This document shows positions 13,413 to 26,579 of a DNA stretch of 64,000 nucleotides, in pieces. The notes under the pieces were generated by a model that did not search any database, was not told where the DNA came from, and worked only from the letters and a program-made list of their open reading frames with translations. The number at the start of each line of letters is the position of its first letter. The first letter of the stretch is position 1. Made by a program: the position numbers and the translations under genes. The stretch is from Proteles cristata cristata (taxonomy: Eukaryota > Chordata > Mammalia > Carnivora > Hyaenidae): positions 3,100,001 through 3,164,000 of the forward strand of contig JAESUZ010002551.1 in NCBI GenBank assembly GCA_017311185.1, given 5' to 3'.

Positions 13413-13630
13413 TTTTTTTTTTTAATGTTTTATTTATTTCTAGGAGAGAGAGAAAGACCGCGTGAGCAGGGGAGGGTCAGAGAGAGAGGGAATCACAGAC
13501 TCCGAAATAGGCTCCAGGCTCTGAGCTGACAGTCAGCACAGAGCCTGATGCGGGGCTCGAACCCACGAACTGCGAGATCATGACCTAAGCGAAAGTCAGA
13601 CGCTTAACCAACTAAGCCACCCAGGCGCCC
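13413..13630 (-). mobile_element. feliform tRNA-derived SINE, CTTTCGCTTAGG subfamily
   Basis: The complement starts GGGCGCCTGGGTGGCTTAG and contains GACTTTCGCTTAGG. The body is very close to the copy at 2642-2865. It is flanked by short TCACTT repeats next to the poly-T. Confidence 0.92.
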
Positions 13631-14450
13631 CTCACTTCTTTTACCTCACTGAGATTCCTTTTACTCCCACGACCCTTTGCTCACAAATACTTTTTGATTC
13701 CTCTTGCCATCTCTTTGTCCACTTTCCTTATCCGGCAAAACCTCTCAACCTTGATTTCCCCCAGCTAACTGCCTACTTTACACCTCCACTCTAAGCAGGT
13801 AACTGTTGCTGGGGAAAACCACACAGTCATGCTGACTAGAGTCATTTCAAAACCAGGAGCACATGTGGCAAACACACACCACACTAAGTGTTATCCTGCT
13901 GTGCCTGCGAAGCAGATTCAACGTCTAACTCGCTGACATTTCAGCGACTCCTGAACCCTAGCGACTCCAGTTAACTCCTTAACCCACTACTTTCCTTCCC
14001 ATGCAGTCACATGCTGTGATTACCAGGATCTCATTTTCCTACCACTAATCCTAAGAGCCCCTCATATTCATAGTTACACATTCTGCCAAGTCTTTTTGCC
14101 CTATGGCCATTTTGTCCAGGTATACTCTGGATCTCACCCCGCGCTACCTTCATAAAGACCATTCCTCCAATTATCTTCTTCCTTTTCTCAGTCTTCAGCT
14201 CATCTCTGTGCACTGGATTGTATGGATAGTATTCAAGTAATGACTTCCTGTCTTAACCTTGAGCATTTGTTCCCACTGCAGGATGTTTGTAGTTACTACT
14301 GCTTCTGCTTGGAAAGAAAGGGCTTTGCTCAGATCTACACGTGACTGCCTCATTATTCTGTTCTCAGCTCAGCTTCTCTTCTCGTTGCCTTTAATGACCC
14401 TCTCAGCTCAGATTAGCTCTCCCATTTACCACCTTTCAGGTAGGCACTGT
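13631..14450. other. no gene; possibly an old unclassified repeat
   Basis: Pyrimidine-rich sequence that seems to continue the stretch before the SINE (13,180-13,412), as if the SINE landed in an older dispersed element. I could not name it. Confidence 0.35.
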
Positions 14451-14529
14451 ACATCACATTACATAATTTTATTTCCCTCATGGTACACAGTGTCTGAAAG
14501 TATCTAACTTTTTACTAATATGTTTATGT

Positions 14530-14660
14530 ATTTCTGTTCCCACTGAGTGTCAGCTTATTGGAATCCAGGAACCATCTTTTCATTGCTGTGTTAATATATT
14601 TCCAGAGAACAATCACTGGCATTCAATAGATGCTCAATAAATACTGACTGATGGATTGAC
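14530..14660 (+). mobile_element. L2 LINE 3' end
   Basis: Contains GGAATCCAGGAACCATCTTT, then GGCATTCAATAGATGCTCAA, then TAAATACTGACTGATGGATT, matching the L2 3' end. Confidence 0.7.
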
Positions 14661-16037
14661 TGATTGACTAATTAAAGGTAGTAAAGGTAGTAATTACAAT
14701 AATTTGGAAGAAATTGTTCCCCAGCAATACTAGTAAAAGATGTATTATTGTGTTTTCTCCTTCAAACAAATCCATTTCTGGAAGGCTAGTGAGAAACAAT
14801 AATATGAACACCACTGCTAATAAAAATGCCTGTATAGAATGTTCTATATGCAAGACATATCTCTGTACACTTTTCAAATATTTGTTTAAGCCTCACAACA
14901 ATCCTCTGCAGCAAGTACAATAATGAGGAAACTGAGGCATAGAACATACCCGCACACTTAGGTGTTCTCCAAATGCAGGCTTCATTGTTGCTTCAGTGGG
15001 GAAAATGCTGAGCAGTTTTTATCTAACCTAAGCCCCTTCAGATCATCACATTTACTGGTCATCATTTCCATAAGATAGAACAATGATTTAGTGTAAAGTA
15101 TCAGGCAGTCTTGTAACCACCACTGATCTTGGATACACTACACCCCAGGAACTGTGCTAGGCATTGTGGGGGACATCAAAGAAGAATAAGACAGGGTCCT
15201 TTCTGGAAAGACAGGATTAATGTGTTTAGTAAGTCTAAGGACTGTACATTGATAAAGGACTGTATAAAATCACTAAATAAAATGAATAAATTTATAAAAT
15301 AATTATACCTTTGCATACTTCCAGTTTTTAGGTGACAATATTCTTAATATTTTGAAGATATGGAAAATATTCATGAAGTTAGATTACATGGATAAAGGCC
15401 ATATCACCCTACTTTCACACCCCAGCTTTCAAAGTCAAGATATTAAAGGGTTCTGGTTCCAAATAAGAATATTCATATTTGGGCATCAAGCAGTCTCCCC
15501 TTTCTGAATGCAAGTATCAGTTGGTCTACCCAGTTCTGATACCATTTTTCTTTGTACTACATTAAGTGTCTTCTTCCCCACTTTTTTTGGACTTTATGTA
15601 AACACAAAAGCCTTAATTTAGTAGAATTGGCTACATACCACTAGATGAACTATAAATTTTTGAAAACTCACAAAGTGGTAATTTAAGAACAAATATAGAC
15701 AGCATATCTTAAACAATTCAATCATAGCTCCAACATGGGTTGGGTGATACTCAGCCTATTTCCTTAAAGAGCTAGGAATACCCTTAGGCACTAGTGACTA
15801 AGGAGACATCTGTCTTCATCCTGTTTTTACATCCTACACTAGCCCACACCTTCCCGGACTGGCCTGGGCACAGCTGATTTCAGAGATGATCACCGGGAGT
15901 TTCTATAATTTCTCAAAGTTAAGTCCCTAAAATATCTTACTTTCTGTTTCAATTACACAGTCTGCACCATTCTATTTCAGTTCTGTAGCTACATATACTC
16001 CCTGTGTTTATTGCACAGATCTGCAGTGCTAAGAATT
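14661..16037. other. no gene recognised
   Basis: Unique-looking sequence. A short stretch at about 15,130-15,210 (GAACTGTGCTAGGCATTG...) resembles a common ancient mammalian repeat, but is too short to assign. Confidence 0.5.
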
Positions 16038-16051
16038 CATGATATGCATTT

Positions 16052-16270
16052 AAAAATTTTTTTTTAATGTTTTATTTATTTCTGGGAGAGAGAGAGACAG
16101 TGTGAGCAGGGGAGGGTAAGAGAGAGAAGGAGACACAGAATCCGAAGCAGCCTCCAGGCTCTGAGCTGGCAGTCAGCACAGAGCCTGAAGGGGGCTCAAA
16201 CCCACTAACCATGAGATCATGACCTGAGCCGAAGTTGGATGGTTAACCGACTGAGCCACCCAGGCGCCCC
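16052..16270 (-). mobile_element. feliform tRNA-derived SINE
   Basis: Antisense body from poly-T to CACCCAGGCGCCCC. It is flanked by the perfect 14-bp repeat CATGATATGCATTT at 16,038-16,051 and 16,271-16,284. Confidence 0.93.
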
Positions 16271-16424
16271 CATGATATGCATTTTTTTTTTTTTAAATAG
16301 AGAAGTGTCTATTGAAACTGTGTAAGGAAAAAAATGCTTTTTACTTTGCATTGCTTCCTATCATCTTTTACCAAAAGCCTCTGGAGCTAGCATGTCTGGA
16401 ATTTTAAGATTCTTTGGTGTAGTA

Positions 16425-16860
16425 AGTTGAATTGTGTTCCCCTAAAAGATATATCCCAGTCCCCAGCCCTGTGAGTACCTGTGAATGTGAACTTATTTGT
16501 AAGTAGGATCCTTCCCGATGTAGTTAGTTAAGGATCTTGAGGTGAGATCGTTTTGGATTTAGGTTGAGCTCTAAATCCAATAATTTGTGTCCTTGTAAGA
16601 GAAAGATTTGAGACACAGAGAGAAGAAGCCTGGGTGAAGACAGAAGCAGACCCAAGTAAAGGGATGTTGATGGTTGGGATTAGAAATGCCTGGAACAGAT
16701 TCCTTCTCAGAGCTTCCAGAGAGAACCGACCCTGCTAACATCTTGATTTTCAGGTTCTGGTGTCTGGAACTGTAAGATAGTAAATTTCTGTTGTTCTATG
16801 CCACCAGTCCTAAGGTAACCTGTTATGGCATCTCTGGGAAATTAATATACTTGGTTTTAG
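16425..16860 (+). mobile_element. ancient LTR-like repeat (possibly MaLR)
   Basis: Shows the order AATTGTGTTCCCCTAAAAG, GTGAATGTGAACTTATTTG, CTAAATCCAATA, GTCCTTGTAAGAG, CTGGAACTGTAAGA and TAAATTTCTGTTGTT. I recognise this as a widespread mammalian LTR-type repeat, probably of the MaLR/MLT group. The exact family is uncertain. Confidence 0.5.
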
Positions 16861-18532
16861 GTGGGGGAATAACTAGTTCATGGCTTGAGCAATGCCAAAA
16901 AGATCCTTACCTATTGCTGATTAATGCTTCCTTTATGGTTATTTCCTGTCTTCTCTGTCATTAAATGCTCACCTTTGCTGTATACCTGGGTTAAGGGTGG
17001 TTCCTCCCAACCTTTGCAATAAACACAACCCAATACCAACAACAATCAACCACCCAAGTAAATAAAAAGAAATCTGTACTTCTGTGGTTTTGTGTTTTAA
17101 GTATTTCATGCGTATTATTATAAAAAATTTTAATTATCATGTATTTAGTAATATTTCAATGAGCAATGTCTAACTTAGAATTTTGATGACATGCATCTTC
17201 CTTTTGGGGGAATTTTAATCAAAATAATAGAGAAAGAAACCTACTTAGCAACATGATCTTGGACAGTTAGGTTGTCATTTACATGTTATAGGTTTTCAGG
17301 ACACCGAGAGTGAATCATGTTAGGCTGGAATAACTGAAGGAACACATTGCATTCATCCTTCTTCAGGGCCTTTCTGGGAGCCTGGTTAGCGGTGATGTGA
17401 ATGTTGTGAGTGTGTCAGAGATTCTCTGCATCCGTGGACTTGAATCTTGCCTGTGCCAGCTGCAGCCACAGTTGGGTCTTTGCTCCCTGATCACTCACTG
17501 AAGTCTTAGTAGTTCTAGAAGGTAAAAGCTTGTGTTTATTTAGTTAATAATCACAGTAGGTGAAACCCAATTACATTTGTTCTGTTTATAAAAGGGACAA
17601 GCAAGGGTTTTTAACCAGGAGTCTGTGAATTCAGGTTCACAGGAGAAACTCTATTTTCATTAGATGCAAACTGAAACTCAATTGTAATTGTTTCACTTGC
17701 ATTGGTAAACTTATTTTATTTTTATTTTATGCATTTATCAATTTTATTCCGAGAAGAGGTCCATAGTCTTCCCTAGCCCGCCAAAGAGGTCATTGGAACA
17801 GAAAATTTTAAGAACCCTTGCATTAGCTCTTAGAAAGAAGGACAATGAAGGTCTGAGGCCACTAAATCATGAGTTGACCTGTGTTGTTTAGCACATTTCC
17901 TTTCAAGGGCATAGATAAATTACAAGATGTAACATTCCAATTTTCCAAAAATGACCAAGCCCTTGTTCTCTTTAGTTACTTTACATTTTATTTACATCTT
18001 GTGTACCAGCTTTTTTGGTGGCCACACTGAACATGTCTTGTTAGTTTTCTGCAGAGGCATACAGTAGGTTATTGTCATTAGTCATCCGCAGCTCTCAGTA
18101 TTGATTCTGAATGTGTGATCATTTTACTCAGCCTTGGTCATATACTAACCTTCCTTATTTGGCTTGTAACTGGAGATGGGGTGTGTGCTACCCTCAGAAT
18201 GTTTGTGCTGGAAGACACAAAGTCATTTATGGGAATACAGGGACATTAGAGGCAGGTCATGTGGAAAGGGTGTCATGGAGTTTCCTTTATGGAAATGAAA
18301 ATGCTGTTTGTAGTACTTTGCCTTTCGTCATGGAAGATTATTCTGCTGATGCTATGGTTTCTGAGTGTATAGGTGGGGCTGAATTAACTTGGGGATGACA
18401 CGTAATTGGATTCCTCCTCTCTGATGTTCAAGGCAAGTGCAGCTTATTGCTATTTTTGGCTCTCTTTAGGGTTAATGGTTATAGAATGTTCTTTTTTTTT
18501 TCTGAACTAATTTTCAGAAACTGTCAGCAACA
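16861..18532. other. no gene recognised
   Basis: No exon, RNA gene or assignable repeat seen. The small frame at 18,111-18,398 has no recognisable domain. Confidence 0.5.
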
Positions 18533-18747
18533 GGGCACCTGGATGGCTAAGTCAGTTAAGCATCTGACTTCAGCTCAGGTCATGATCTCATGGTTCATGA
18601 GTTTGAGCCCTGCATTGGCTGAACTCAAGCCCTGCTCTGGGTGAGCATGAGCTCTGTTTCAAATGAACACAAGCCCCACTTTGGGTGACCCCCACTTCTC
18701 TCTCTTTCAGTCCTTCACTTACTTGTGCCCTCTCTCTCTCAAAAAAA
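18533..18747 (+). mobile_element. diverged carnivore SINE
   Basis: Head GGGCACCTGGATGGCTAAGT and body with CAGGTCATGATCTCATGGTT, followed by a (TCTC)n and A tail. The middle part, with GAACTCAAGCCCTG units, is unusual. Older than the other copies. Confidence 0.8.
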
Positions 18748-20035
18748 TTGTCTGTATTCAAACATACATATTGGAATGAATCATTTATTCATTCAGCAAA
18801 TGTTTGTTATGTGATGACTGGCTGCTAGACCTATATTTTGGACTGTGATTTCACATGCTCACATCGTCATTTCTCTTGGTTGGCCTCTCCTGTGATTTTA
18901 CAGAGAATGGAAGACTTCATTTAACTATCTCCCTCCCCAAATCAGATTTTCCTCTTCAGGAACACTGGTGCTCTTTTTCCTTTCCACAAAGTTATTTCTA
19001 CCACTTTTACTCCCTTTGATGCATTTTCAATGTCTGGGGTCACTGGTCCTTGCCAGACTACCTACAGTAAGGTGTTCATTATTCAAAACATTGACAACAA
19101 ACAGTCCAAACACACCATCCAAGCACAACCAAAAGAAAAAGAAAACACTCATGATCAAACCTGTCTTTTCTGCTTCTCTTCATCTCCAAACACCGTTGGA
19201 AGAGTTCTTATTGCTCCTAACTACTTACTCCTAGAACGTTTGTCATTTGATATTCTTTCTCATCGAACCACTGAAAAGTGCTCAGTGACTTCTTAATGTG
19301 AATTTTGATGGCTAGTCTCAAATTTTCAATATTTTTCCTGACCTCTCTGAGCTGTTTTTAACTGTGGACTGCCACCTGCTAAACACTGTCATCTCCCTTA
19401 GTAACACTGTCACTGTGCATTTCTGATTTCCTTTGATTGCTCTGGGGTTTTGTGGTCCTATTTTCCACATCTATCCATTCCCAAACGGGCTCTTCCCCCA
19501 GGCCTTACTGGTCCTTCTTTCTCTCTCCCTGTGAAAAAGCTCTGCCTAAGTGAGCTCATGTCAACTGTTAGCCTTGATGACCAGTTCCCATCTCTGTGGG
19601 CACCACATTGTCTTTCTTCTGGGACTGGTGGACACCCTCACTTTGTGCCAGGTAGGTACCTTGTGTGTGTGTGTTAGCTCCAACCTCTTAAACCAACGCT
19701 CTTCCTGATTTCAGATAGACTCACTGGTTTTATTTTTGTAGCCACCCAGATCCCAGACTTGGGACAGTTACCTTTGAGTCCTCCTTTCCTCCATTATCCC
19801 TTACAGCTGGTTGCTTGCTAAGTGTTGTCCAGTCTTCTTTCTCAGCATTTTTCATACCATTTTTTCCTATTTGTAGTCTTTTCCTTGTTAATGTTCAGTC
19901 TTATTATCTATCCCCTGCTTCAATCCTCCACCCCTAAACCCATTCACCAGGTTCCTTTTCCCAAAGCACATGCATACATCTTCAAAACTCAGGCCGTGAG
20001 TCTATTCCCTTTCCTACAGGGGAGTAGAATGGGAG
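18748..20035. other. no gene; possible old LINE remnants
   Basis: Pyrimidine-rich sequence with an L2-like feel between 19,300 and 19,960, too diverged for a firm call. No splice-bounded exon found. Confidence 0.4.
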
Positions 20036-20147
20036 GTTTTTCTCCTCTCTCACTTCTTCCCTTCCCTTCCTTTCCCTCCATTCCTCTTTTCTTGCCTCCT
20101 CGCCTTCTTTCTATTCTCCTTCTTTCTCTTTCTTCCTTCTCTTTCAT
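20036..20147. repeat. CT-rich low-complexity tract
   Basis: Almost uninterrupted C/T (TCTCCTCTCTCAC, TTCCCTTCC, TTTCTCTTTC). A simple polypyrimidine tract. Confidence 0.8.
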
Positions 20148-20828
20148 TTGGCCATTATATCCTAGTGAATGGGATAGTATCAATTGACCTTCTGCAGATT
20201 CTGCAATAGTACTACTTAAGATCCTGGTTTTAAGTAGTGGAAACAAACTCAAGTTAAATGGAAGGAAATGTATTCAAGCACTGAGAATACAGGTGGATCC
20301 CAAAGGATGGGAACAGGATGGCAAAACTACTGGGTCCTCTTTGTGTGTCTGTTCCTTGATTCTCTTTGTGCCTCTATTTCATCCCTCTCTCTTTTTGAGT
20401 AAATCAGGCACATTTTACTTATCTTAGGAATACAGTAAAGAGTGCAGTTAGGATAACCAGGGATTACCCCATTGTGAGTGCAGACTGTCAGTCTTTCTGG
20501 AAGTGTAACTTGTCCCTTTCCATGTCCAGTGTTATGCCCAAGGCTGGAGGAGACCTACACATTGTCTAGTCTGGATATGTGTGAATACTTCCTAACTTGG
20601 TCCAAGTTATCAGTATTGAAATTATAGAGTGCAAAATGTAATTGAAGCAGTACATTCAGTTCTCATCCATTACCCTCAGGTCATTGAGGATAGTTCAGTT
20701 GATCCAACTATATTCCTGAACTCAGGCTTAGAGAAGCAGAAAAGCCATTAGTTTCCCAGAATTCTTTGGATTAATTCTAAAAAGCTCTTAGGTCATCTAA
20801 AGGGCCTACCATAAATGTCTTAGGGCAT

Positions 20829-20856
20829 TAAAAAAAAAATATATATATATATATAT
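20829..20856. repeat. (A)n(TA)n microsatellite
   Basis: A run of A followed by about nine AT units. Confidence 0.9.
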
Positions 20857-21312
20857 GGGCTTAAAATATTCATTTGTTTTATCTCCCCTTCTAGATGAAG
20901 TGGGTATTGAAAGAAGAAAGAGTAATTTATTTTTATGTGTTCTATGGACTTAGCTTAAACTCTGTGTATATATGCATCAAAAATTTTTTTATTAAAATGA
21001 ATCTTTATTATTGTTGAAAATATGGATACCTACTTACTTCTTGCCATCCTACTTCTGGAAACTTCTATTTGTCTTTTTAAAAACTTATATTGTGTATCAC
21101 CTCTCTTTGATATCTCCCTGACTCTCTCCAAGAAGTTAGTCATTGCACTCCATGTCCCCAGTAGCAGTTTGAATGGAGCTCCATAAGCCTTGTTTTCATT
21201 GTGTTTCATATCCTTCACTAGACTGAGTGTATCTAAGACTGGAAATATGATTTGTTCATTTTTGTATTCCTTTCCAGAAGCTGAAACTAGAGTCTGTTCA
21301 TGATAAATGTTT

Positions 21313-21526
21313 TTTTTTTGTTGTTGTTGTTGTTTTGAGGAGTGCACGTGAGTAGGGGAGGGGCAGAGAGAGAGGGGACAGAGGATCCGAAGCAGGCTCT
21401 GTACTGACAGCAGAGAGCCTGACATGGACCTCAACCCCCCGAGAACCATGAGATCATGATCTGAGCTGAAGAAGATCTGAGCTGAAACAGTCTGACGCTT
21501 AACCGGCTGAGCCACCCAGGCGCCCC
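21313..21526 (-). mobile_element. feliform tRNA-derived SINE with (CAA)n tail
   Basis: Flanked by the perfect repeat CATGATAAATGTTT at 21,299-21,312 and 21,527-21,540. On the element's own strand the A-tail carries a (CAA)n run. The CT-rich 3' portion is short, and 'GATCTGAGCTGAA' is partly duplicated near 21,457-21,487. Confidence 0.92.
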
Positions 21527-21689
21527 CATGATAAATGTTTATTAAAGGAACAAATCACTAGATCTCCTTCCCCCGAGTTTGTAGTGTTACAGTGGAACTC
21601 ACAAGTAGATACAGTAACAGGTTCTCTTTCACAGACTAGATTTACTGGGCAAAAAATATGGTCTCCAGAAGTAGTTTTGCTTGGGATGG

Positions 21690-21885
21690 ATCCGGGATCT
21701 GGTACTTAGTAGCTCTGTGACCTGGATCTCTGTGCCTCAGAGTTTTTGTCTGTAAAATGGAATGTTAATTGTACCTACTTCATTGACTTGTTGTGAGTAT
21801 TAAGTGAGATAATATTTGTAAGGTGCTTAGAACAATGCTTGGCTCATAATAGGTGCTCTGCAAACATCAGCTATTATTACTATAA
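21690..21885 (+). mobile_element. MIR SINE
   Basis: Follows the MIR order: AGCTCTGTGACCT, then GCCTCAGAGTTTTTGTCTGT, AAAATGGAATG, GTTGTGAGTATTAAGTGAG, AGAACAATGCTTGGC, ATAATAGGTGCTC. Confidence 0.88.
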
Positions 21886-23907
21886 AAGTTTTCTACTGAA
21901 TTTAGTTAACTGGGGAAAAGGAAAATAATGGAAGGAGGTATTTTGCCTTATTATAATAATGATTTTACTTGTTTTTTTTTCCTTCCATTGATTCCTTACA
22001 TGTTTCCCCTTACCTTTTCCTTCCTCTTTTTACTTTCCTGATACCATTTCTTCCTTTTGAATTGGGTAGTAAGAAATTTGAATAATAGAGTTAGGGTTGG
22101 AAGTTGAAAAAGTAACAGTTCTTGGAAGTCATAGATTAAGCCAAGTAGACTGTAATAATAAAAGTTTGATATACATGAGTCATTTGAAAGAGCTTCCTGG
22201 ACGTGGGTCTAAATGGTTTCAGGAGGAGAAGTATCCAAAGATTAAAGGAATGAGAGTTGGTCCCTGTATGAAATGCATTTGCTATCTTTCATCCTTCTTT
22301 GCTATTTGATAGTTCTTTGTTTCATGCAAATAAAATGCCAGTTACATTTGAGTGAGCTACACTTTCTTGTTTATAGACTTAGGCCTTCGAGGCTCCAAGC
22401 TTGAGATTTCCGTATTTATAAAGAGGTTTATGCTATAGCAAGCTGTGCATGCATACATCTTCATCATTTGACCATTATGTTAATTTCAGAATCTCTTTAA
22501 GCAATTAAAAAAATCTTTCTTGTTGATTTAATTTGGTCAGTGGTAGTTACATGAAAATGATCTTGCCAGGGCTGTTTGTATTGTTTGCTCTTGAAATTCT
22601 AGATACATGTGACTATCTTCAGACTGTAGTACAGTGGTTGTGTACTAAAGAATAGAACAGAACAACAGAACTTTTTATCAGAAACTTTGACTTGCTGTTT
22701 ATGTGTAGAACTTCCTTTTAGTTCTGGATTAGGACAGTGCCGCAAAATATTCTTTACTTAATGCTTGTGACTTAAGCAGATCTCTTTATTGAAAAACAGG
22801 CATTTGCATTGTTAGTTTCTTCATGACTTCAGTCATACTGTATTTCCTATGTACTCAATTATTTTGGAAAATTAGGTGGGGTGGGGCACAGCATGAGAGT
22901 ACTATTAAGCCATTAGGTTTGAATGAGGTTGATCTCAGGATTAGAAGTAGGACAGAGATGTTAAATGCATTATTCAAGCCCTGTGATAAAAGTCTAATGT
23001 AAAGGATTTTAAAAATGAATCTTACATGAAATAAGTTTATTCTTAGGAAGTAGAGTGTTTGGTTTGGGTAATAAGGTAAGCAAGAAAGAGAAGCATATAT
23101 ACTATGGTAATTGGGAGCTACAACAAAGCTGTCCATAAAATGACTAGAGATAGATTCTGATGGTACATTAACTGGGAAGGTGAAGCTTGAGTGACTTATA
23201 CGGCCATCAAAATTCAACGTAAGAGACCATACTTATTCAGTGTTCTTTTGTTAAAGATGCTGACGGATGCCTCTCAAGGTCAATGCGAAACACATGCTCA
23301 ATGAACTGCTCCCCTGGTTTTCTTCAAGGCCTCATTTACTAGAGGCATCCAAATAAAATGTCCTTGTTTTCTTGATTTTTCAAGGTGTAGTCAAGCACAG
23401 GCTTTAAATGAGTCCTCCATTTTCATATTTTTTGGAATAGCATATTTATATAATTCTTTGAATATATTTTTATTATTTTGACAGCTCAATTTGAGTGAGT
23501 CAGTAGGTTCCTGGGCACAAAGATTAGGTTAATATGTCAATTCTGGCATCAGAAAAAAATAGCAGTCTATTTATGGATACATGTTTATTATAAAGAACTT
23601 TTTCAGTGATGGGGTGTTTGGATGTGTGGAAACTTTTGAGTGAATAAGATATCAAGAGGTGTATTTCCATTTCCTCTGGTTATTCCTCAAAACCACAGAC
23701 ATGAGCAAGTGGTGACGGATGACATTTAGGTTTAAGGATTTAAATAGCTAACTAAATATTTCTTGACTAACAAACTATAAAATGTAATGCTTGTGTTTCT
23801 TTCCTTCTTTCTTTCTTTTTTTTTTAAATAATGAGGGGGTGAGGTAGGAGGAGGGTCTAAATATGTAACTTGAATTCAAAAACTTCTATGTAATACTTAA
23901 AAAAATA
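21886..23907. other. no gene recognised
   Basis: AT-rich unique-looking sequence. No exon or RNA gene identified. Confidence 0.5.
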
Positions 23908-24070
23908 TTTTTTATTCATGGTAAAATACACATATAAGCATAAAATTTACATCTTAATAATTTTTAAGTGTATAGGTTAGTGGCATTTAAGTACATTCAC
24001 ATTGTTGTCCTATCAAAATTGCACTACCTATCTTAGAACTCTTATTTAATATTGTTCTCTGAAGTGAAAT
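23908..24070 (-). mobile_element. old L1 (L1M type) 3' fragment
   Basis: Contains GGTAAAATACACATATAAGC, then AAAATTTACATCTTAATAAT, then AAGTACATTCACATTGTTGT, a pattern common in old mammalian L1 3' regions. The strand is from memory of the usual orientation. Confidence 0.6.
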
Positions 24071-24126
24071 TCTCATATGTCTAGTTCAACCTATCAAGTA
24101 TACAAATCAAGGAGCAGAAGTACTTT

Positions 24127-24350
24127 GGAGTGCCCGGGTGGCTGAGTTGGTGAAGTGCCCGCCTCTTGAGTTGGGCTCAGGTTATGATCTCCTGGTTTGG
24201 GTTCATGAGTTCAAGCCTCATGTTGGGCTCTACACTGACTGTGTGGAGTCTGTTTGGGATTCTCTTTCTCTCTCTCTGCCCCTCCCCCACTTATGAGTGC
24301 ATGCTTTCTCTTTCTTATTCTTTCAAAATAAATAAAGTTAAAAAAAAAAG
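24127..24350 (+). mobile_element. feliform tRNA-derived SINE, diverged
   Basis: Head GGAGTGCCCGGGTGGCTGAG, then CAGGTTATGATCTCCTGGTT, TGGGCTCTACACTGAC and AAAATAAATAAAG before the poly-A tail. Confidence 0.9.
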
Positions 24351-25931
24351 AAATGTGAATCATGACTAAAGGTAGAATTTAGTGAAGTGCAGTTGGCACA
24401 GGTACAAAAAGATGAAAAAGCAACTGCACTCTGTTTCATGCGATTGTGTGGTAGGAGATGAACACCATTTATCTGAAAATAGACTCAACTTGACCTTGTC
24501 CCCACAGAATTTCCATTTCTAAAATCTCGTCATGTGTTTAATTGTCAAGGATTAGATTAGATGCTGTACTGTGTGCCGCTTTGGTCACAAATTGGGTGAT
24601 AGGTCAGTGGTCATAGTTTCTATTCTAGGGCTGGAAAGAGGCTCTTCACAGCTCTCCAGAGGCTTGATGACCTCTTCTTGCTACAGCCTCATGTCTCCCA
24701 CATCCACAATAGGCAAAAGAACTTTAGGTCATAGAGTTGTCTTATTTTCCCAGGCAGCAGCATTCATCCCCCACATCCTGCGTGTTCAGAAGAGTGCTGA
24801 GAAGAATGAGTAGCTGTGACAGGGCTAGAGGTTCAGGTAGTCTGATCTAGTAGGCAAAGAATGTAAGGGTCTCTGTTTCCCTTTGTATTAAGAAGAGCTT
24901 ATCTCTGGTTCTATAGGACAGGACTGGGCTGAAGAGTGGCCAGAAAGGGAAAAGCACATGTCTTTCCCATGCAATTACCTCATTGAAAGGATTGGTTACA
25001 CAGTATTTTTTCAGACCTGAGGTCATGACCCATTAATGATGGCAAAACCAATGATATAACATTACCAACATTTTGATAAACTGAAATAAAAGAAAGTAGA
25101 GAATATCACAATGAGTGCTGCTTCCTGAAACATTTTTTAGGTGTGTTCTGTTAGTATATTTGTTTATGTGTGTATGTGTGGGTGTGGATGTAGGTATTGT
25201 AAATGGGTATCTGTGTGCAATGGACAGTTCATTGCTCACCAAGAAGTCATTGAGAAAAGCTTGAATCTACTGAAATCACAACTACTTGCTTCTGAGATTT
25301 AGAGTCTAATTTCCTCAAGGTATTAACTAACATCTAGGCACAGTTAAATCAAACCTGTAAACTGTTTCTAGCTTCCTTCTGTTTTCAAATAATTCTTGTT
25401 AACTCAAGCTAATAGAGCACTATCACTATGTGGAAATATTAATTCACTACTAAAGTAATCATATTGTCCAGTATCATTCTAAGATTATATGTGTTGATTC
25501 TTACTATAATCTTTGGGATAGGACACATTATTATCCTCATTTTATGGGATGAAAGGATGGAGGCACTGAGAGCTTTAATGAATTGTTCAAGCTGGAAGCT
25601 GATATGTGGCCAAGCCAAGGTTCCAACTCAAGCATCTGATTTCAAAGTCTATGATCTTGACCAATCACTTCTCTGTAGTACCTCTCACTGTAACAAAACC
25701 AAGTACTTTGTAAACAAAAAAATGTTACGTTTTTAGGATCACATTGTGGGTTTGAGTCATTAGTAACACCTCATTCAAAGCGATTGAAATAATGCTATTA
25801 CTGCTCTTCTCTGAGAATTTCCTTTCAGAAAATATGTGCCAATGACTTGATACTTACTCGTTGGTATAGTGCAAAGATAAAGTGTGATGCTAAGATTAGG
25901 CTAGCTTATTTTAGTTCATTCCTGTCTGTGT
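24351..25931. other. no gene recognised
   Basis: Unique-looking sequence with a GT-rich patch near 25,160-25,200. Nothing assignable. Confidence 0.5.
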
Positions 25932-25950
25932 AAAGAGGAAGGGTATCTTT

Positions 25951-26145
25951 TTTTTTTTCTTTTTTTTTTTTTTACAAATAGTTTATTGTCAAATTAGTTT
26001 CCACATAACACTCAGTGCTCATCCCCACAAGTGTCCTCTCCATGCCCATCCCCCATCCCCCCCACATCCACCAGTCCTCAGTTTTTGTCAGCATTCAAGA
26101 GTCTCTCATGATTTGCCTCTCTCCCTTTCCCCCACCATTTCCCCC
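25951..26145 (-). mobile_element. 5'-truncated carnivore L1 3' end
   Basis: Poly-T, then the complement of the L1 end (GACAATAAA, GGAAACTAATTTGAC, GATGAGCACTGAGTG). It is flanked by the perfect 19-bp target duplication AAAGAGGAAGGGTATCTTT at 25,932-25,950 and 26,146-26,164. Only about 160 bp of L1 sequence precede the tail. Confidence 0.93.
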
Positions 26146-26579
26146 AAAGAGGAAGGGTATCTTTGAACACTGAGTAGTGTTCATTGAACAAGTTGACTTT
26201 TTAGTTCAAATTCTCAGACATTTCCAATTGGTAGGTGGCTGGCTGCCTGATGAGGCCTAGGGAGCAGCTATACCATTGTTTTACCAGAAATCAGATAAGT
26301 GAAATGCCACTTGTCAGGCATTCAAACAGAAACCTCACACAGAGCAAAATTAGACTTATAAACTGATTGAAGCTATTCACCTTGGATGCTCTGAATCACT
26401 TTGAATGGTAAACATGTGCTGTATACAGCATTCACAGGTGTGGTCTCATTTTCTCCTGAGGGCTTGTTCTTTCTGGGTGTGACTGAAGAGTCATGACGGC
26501 AGCATCTGGACCAGTGAGCTAATCTAGCTGCTGGGCGCAGGCAGTGGGAACTGCTAGGGTAGTGACCTGCGGTGGGCTT

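Noticed and set aside
19822..20187. 121-codon hydrophobic frame
   Set aside because: The sequence is a T/C-rich tract. Leu/Phe/Ser/Pro richness follows from base composition.
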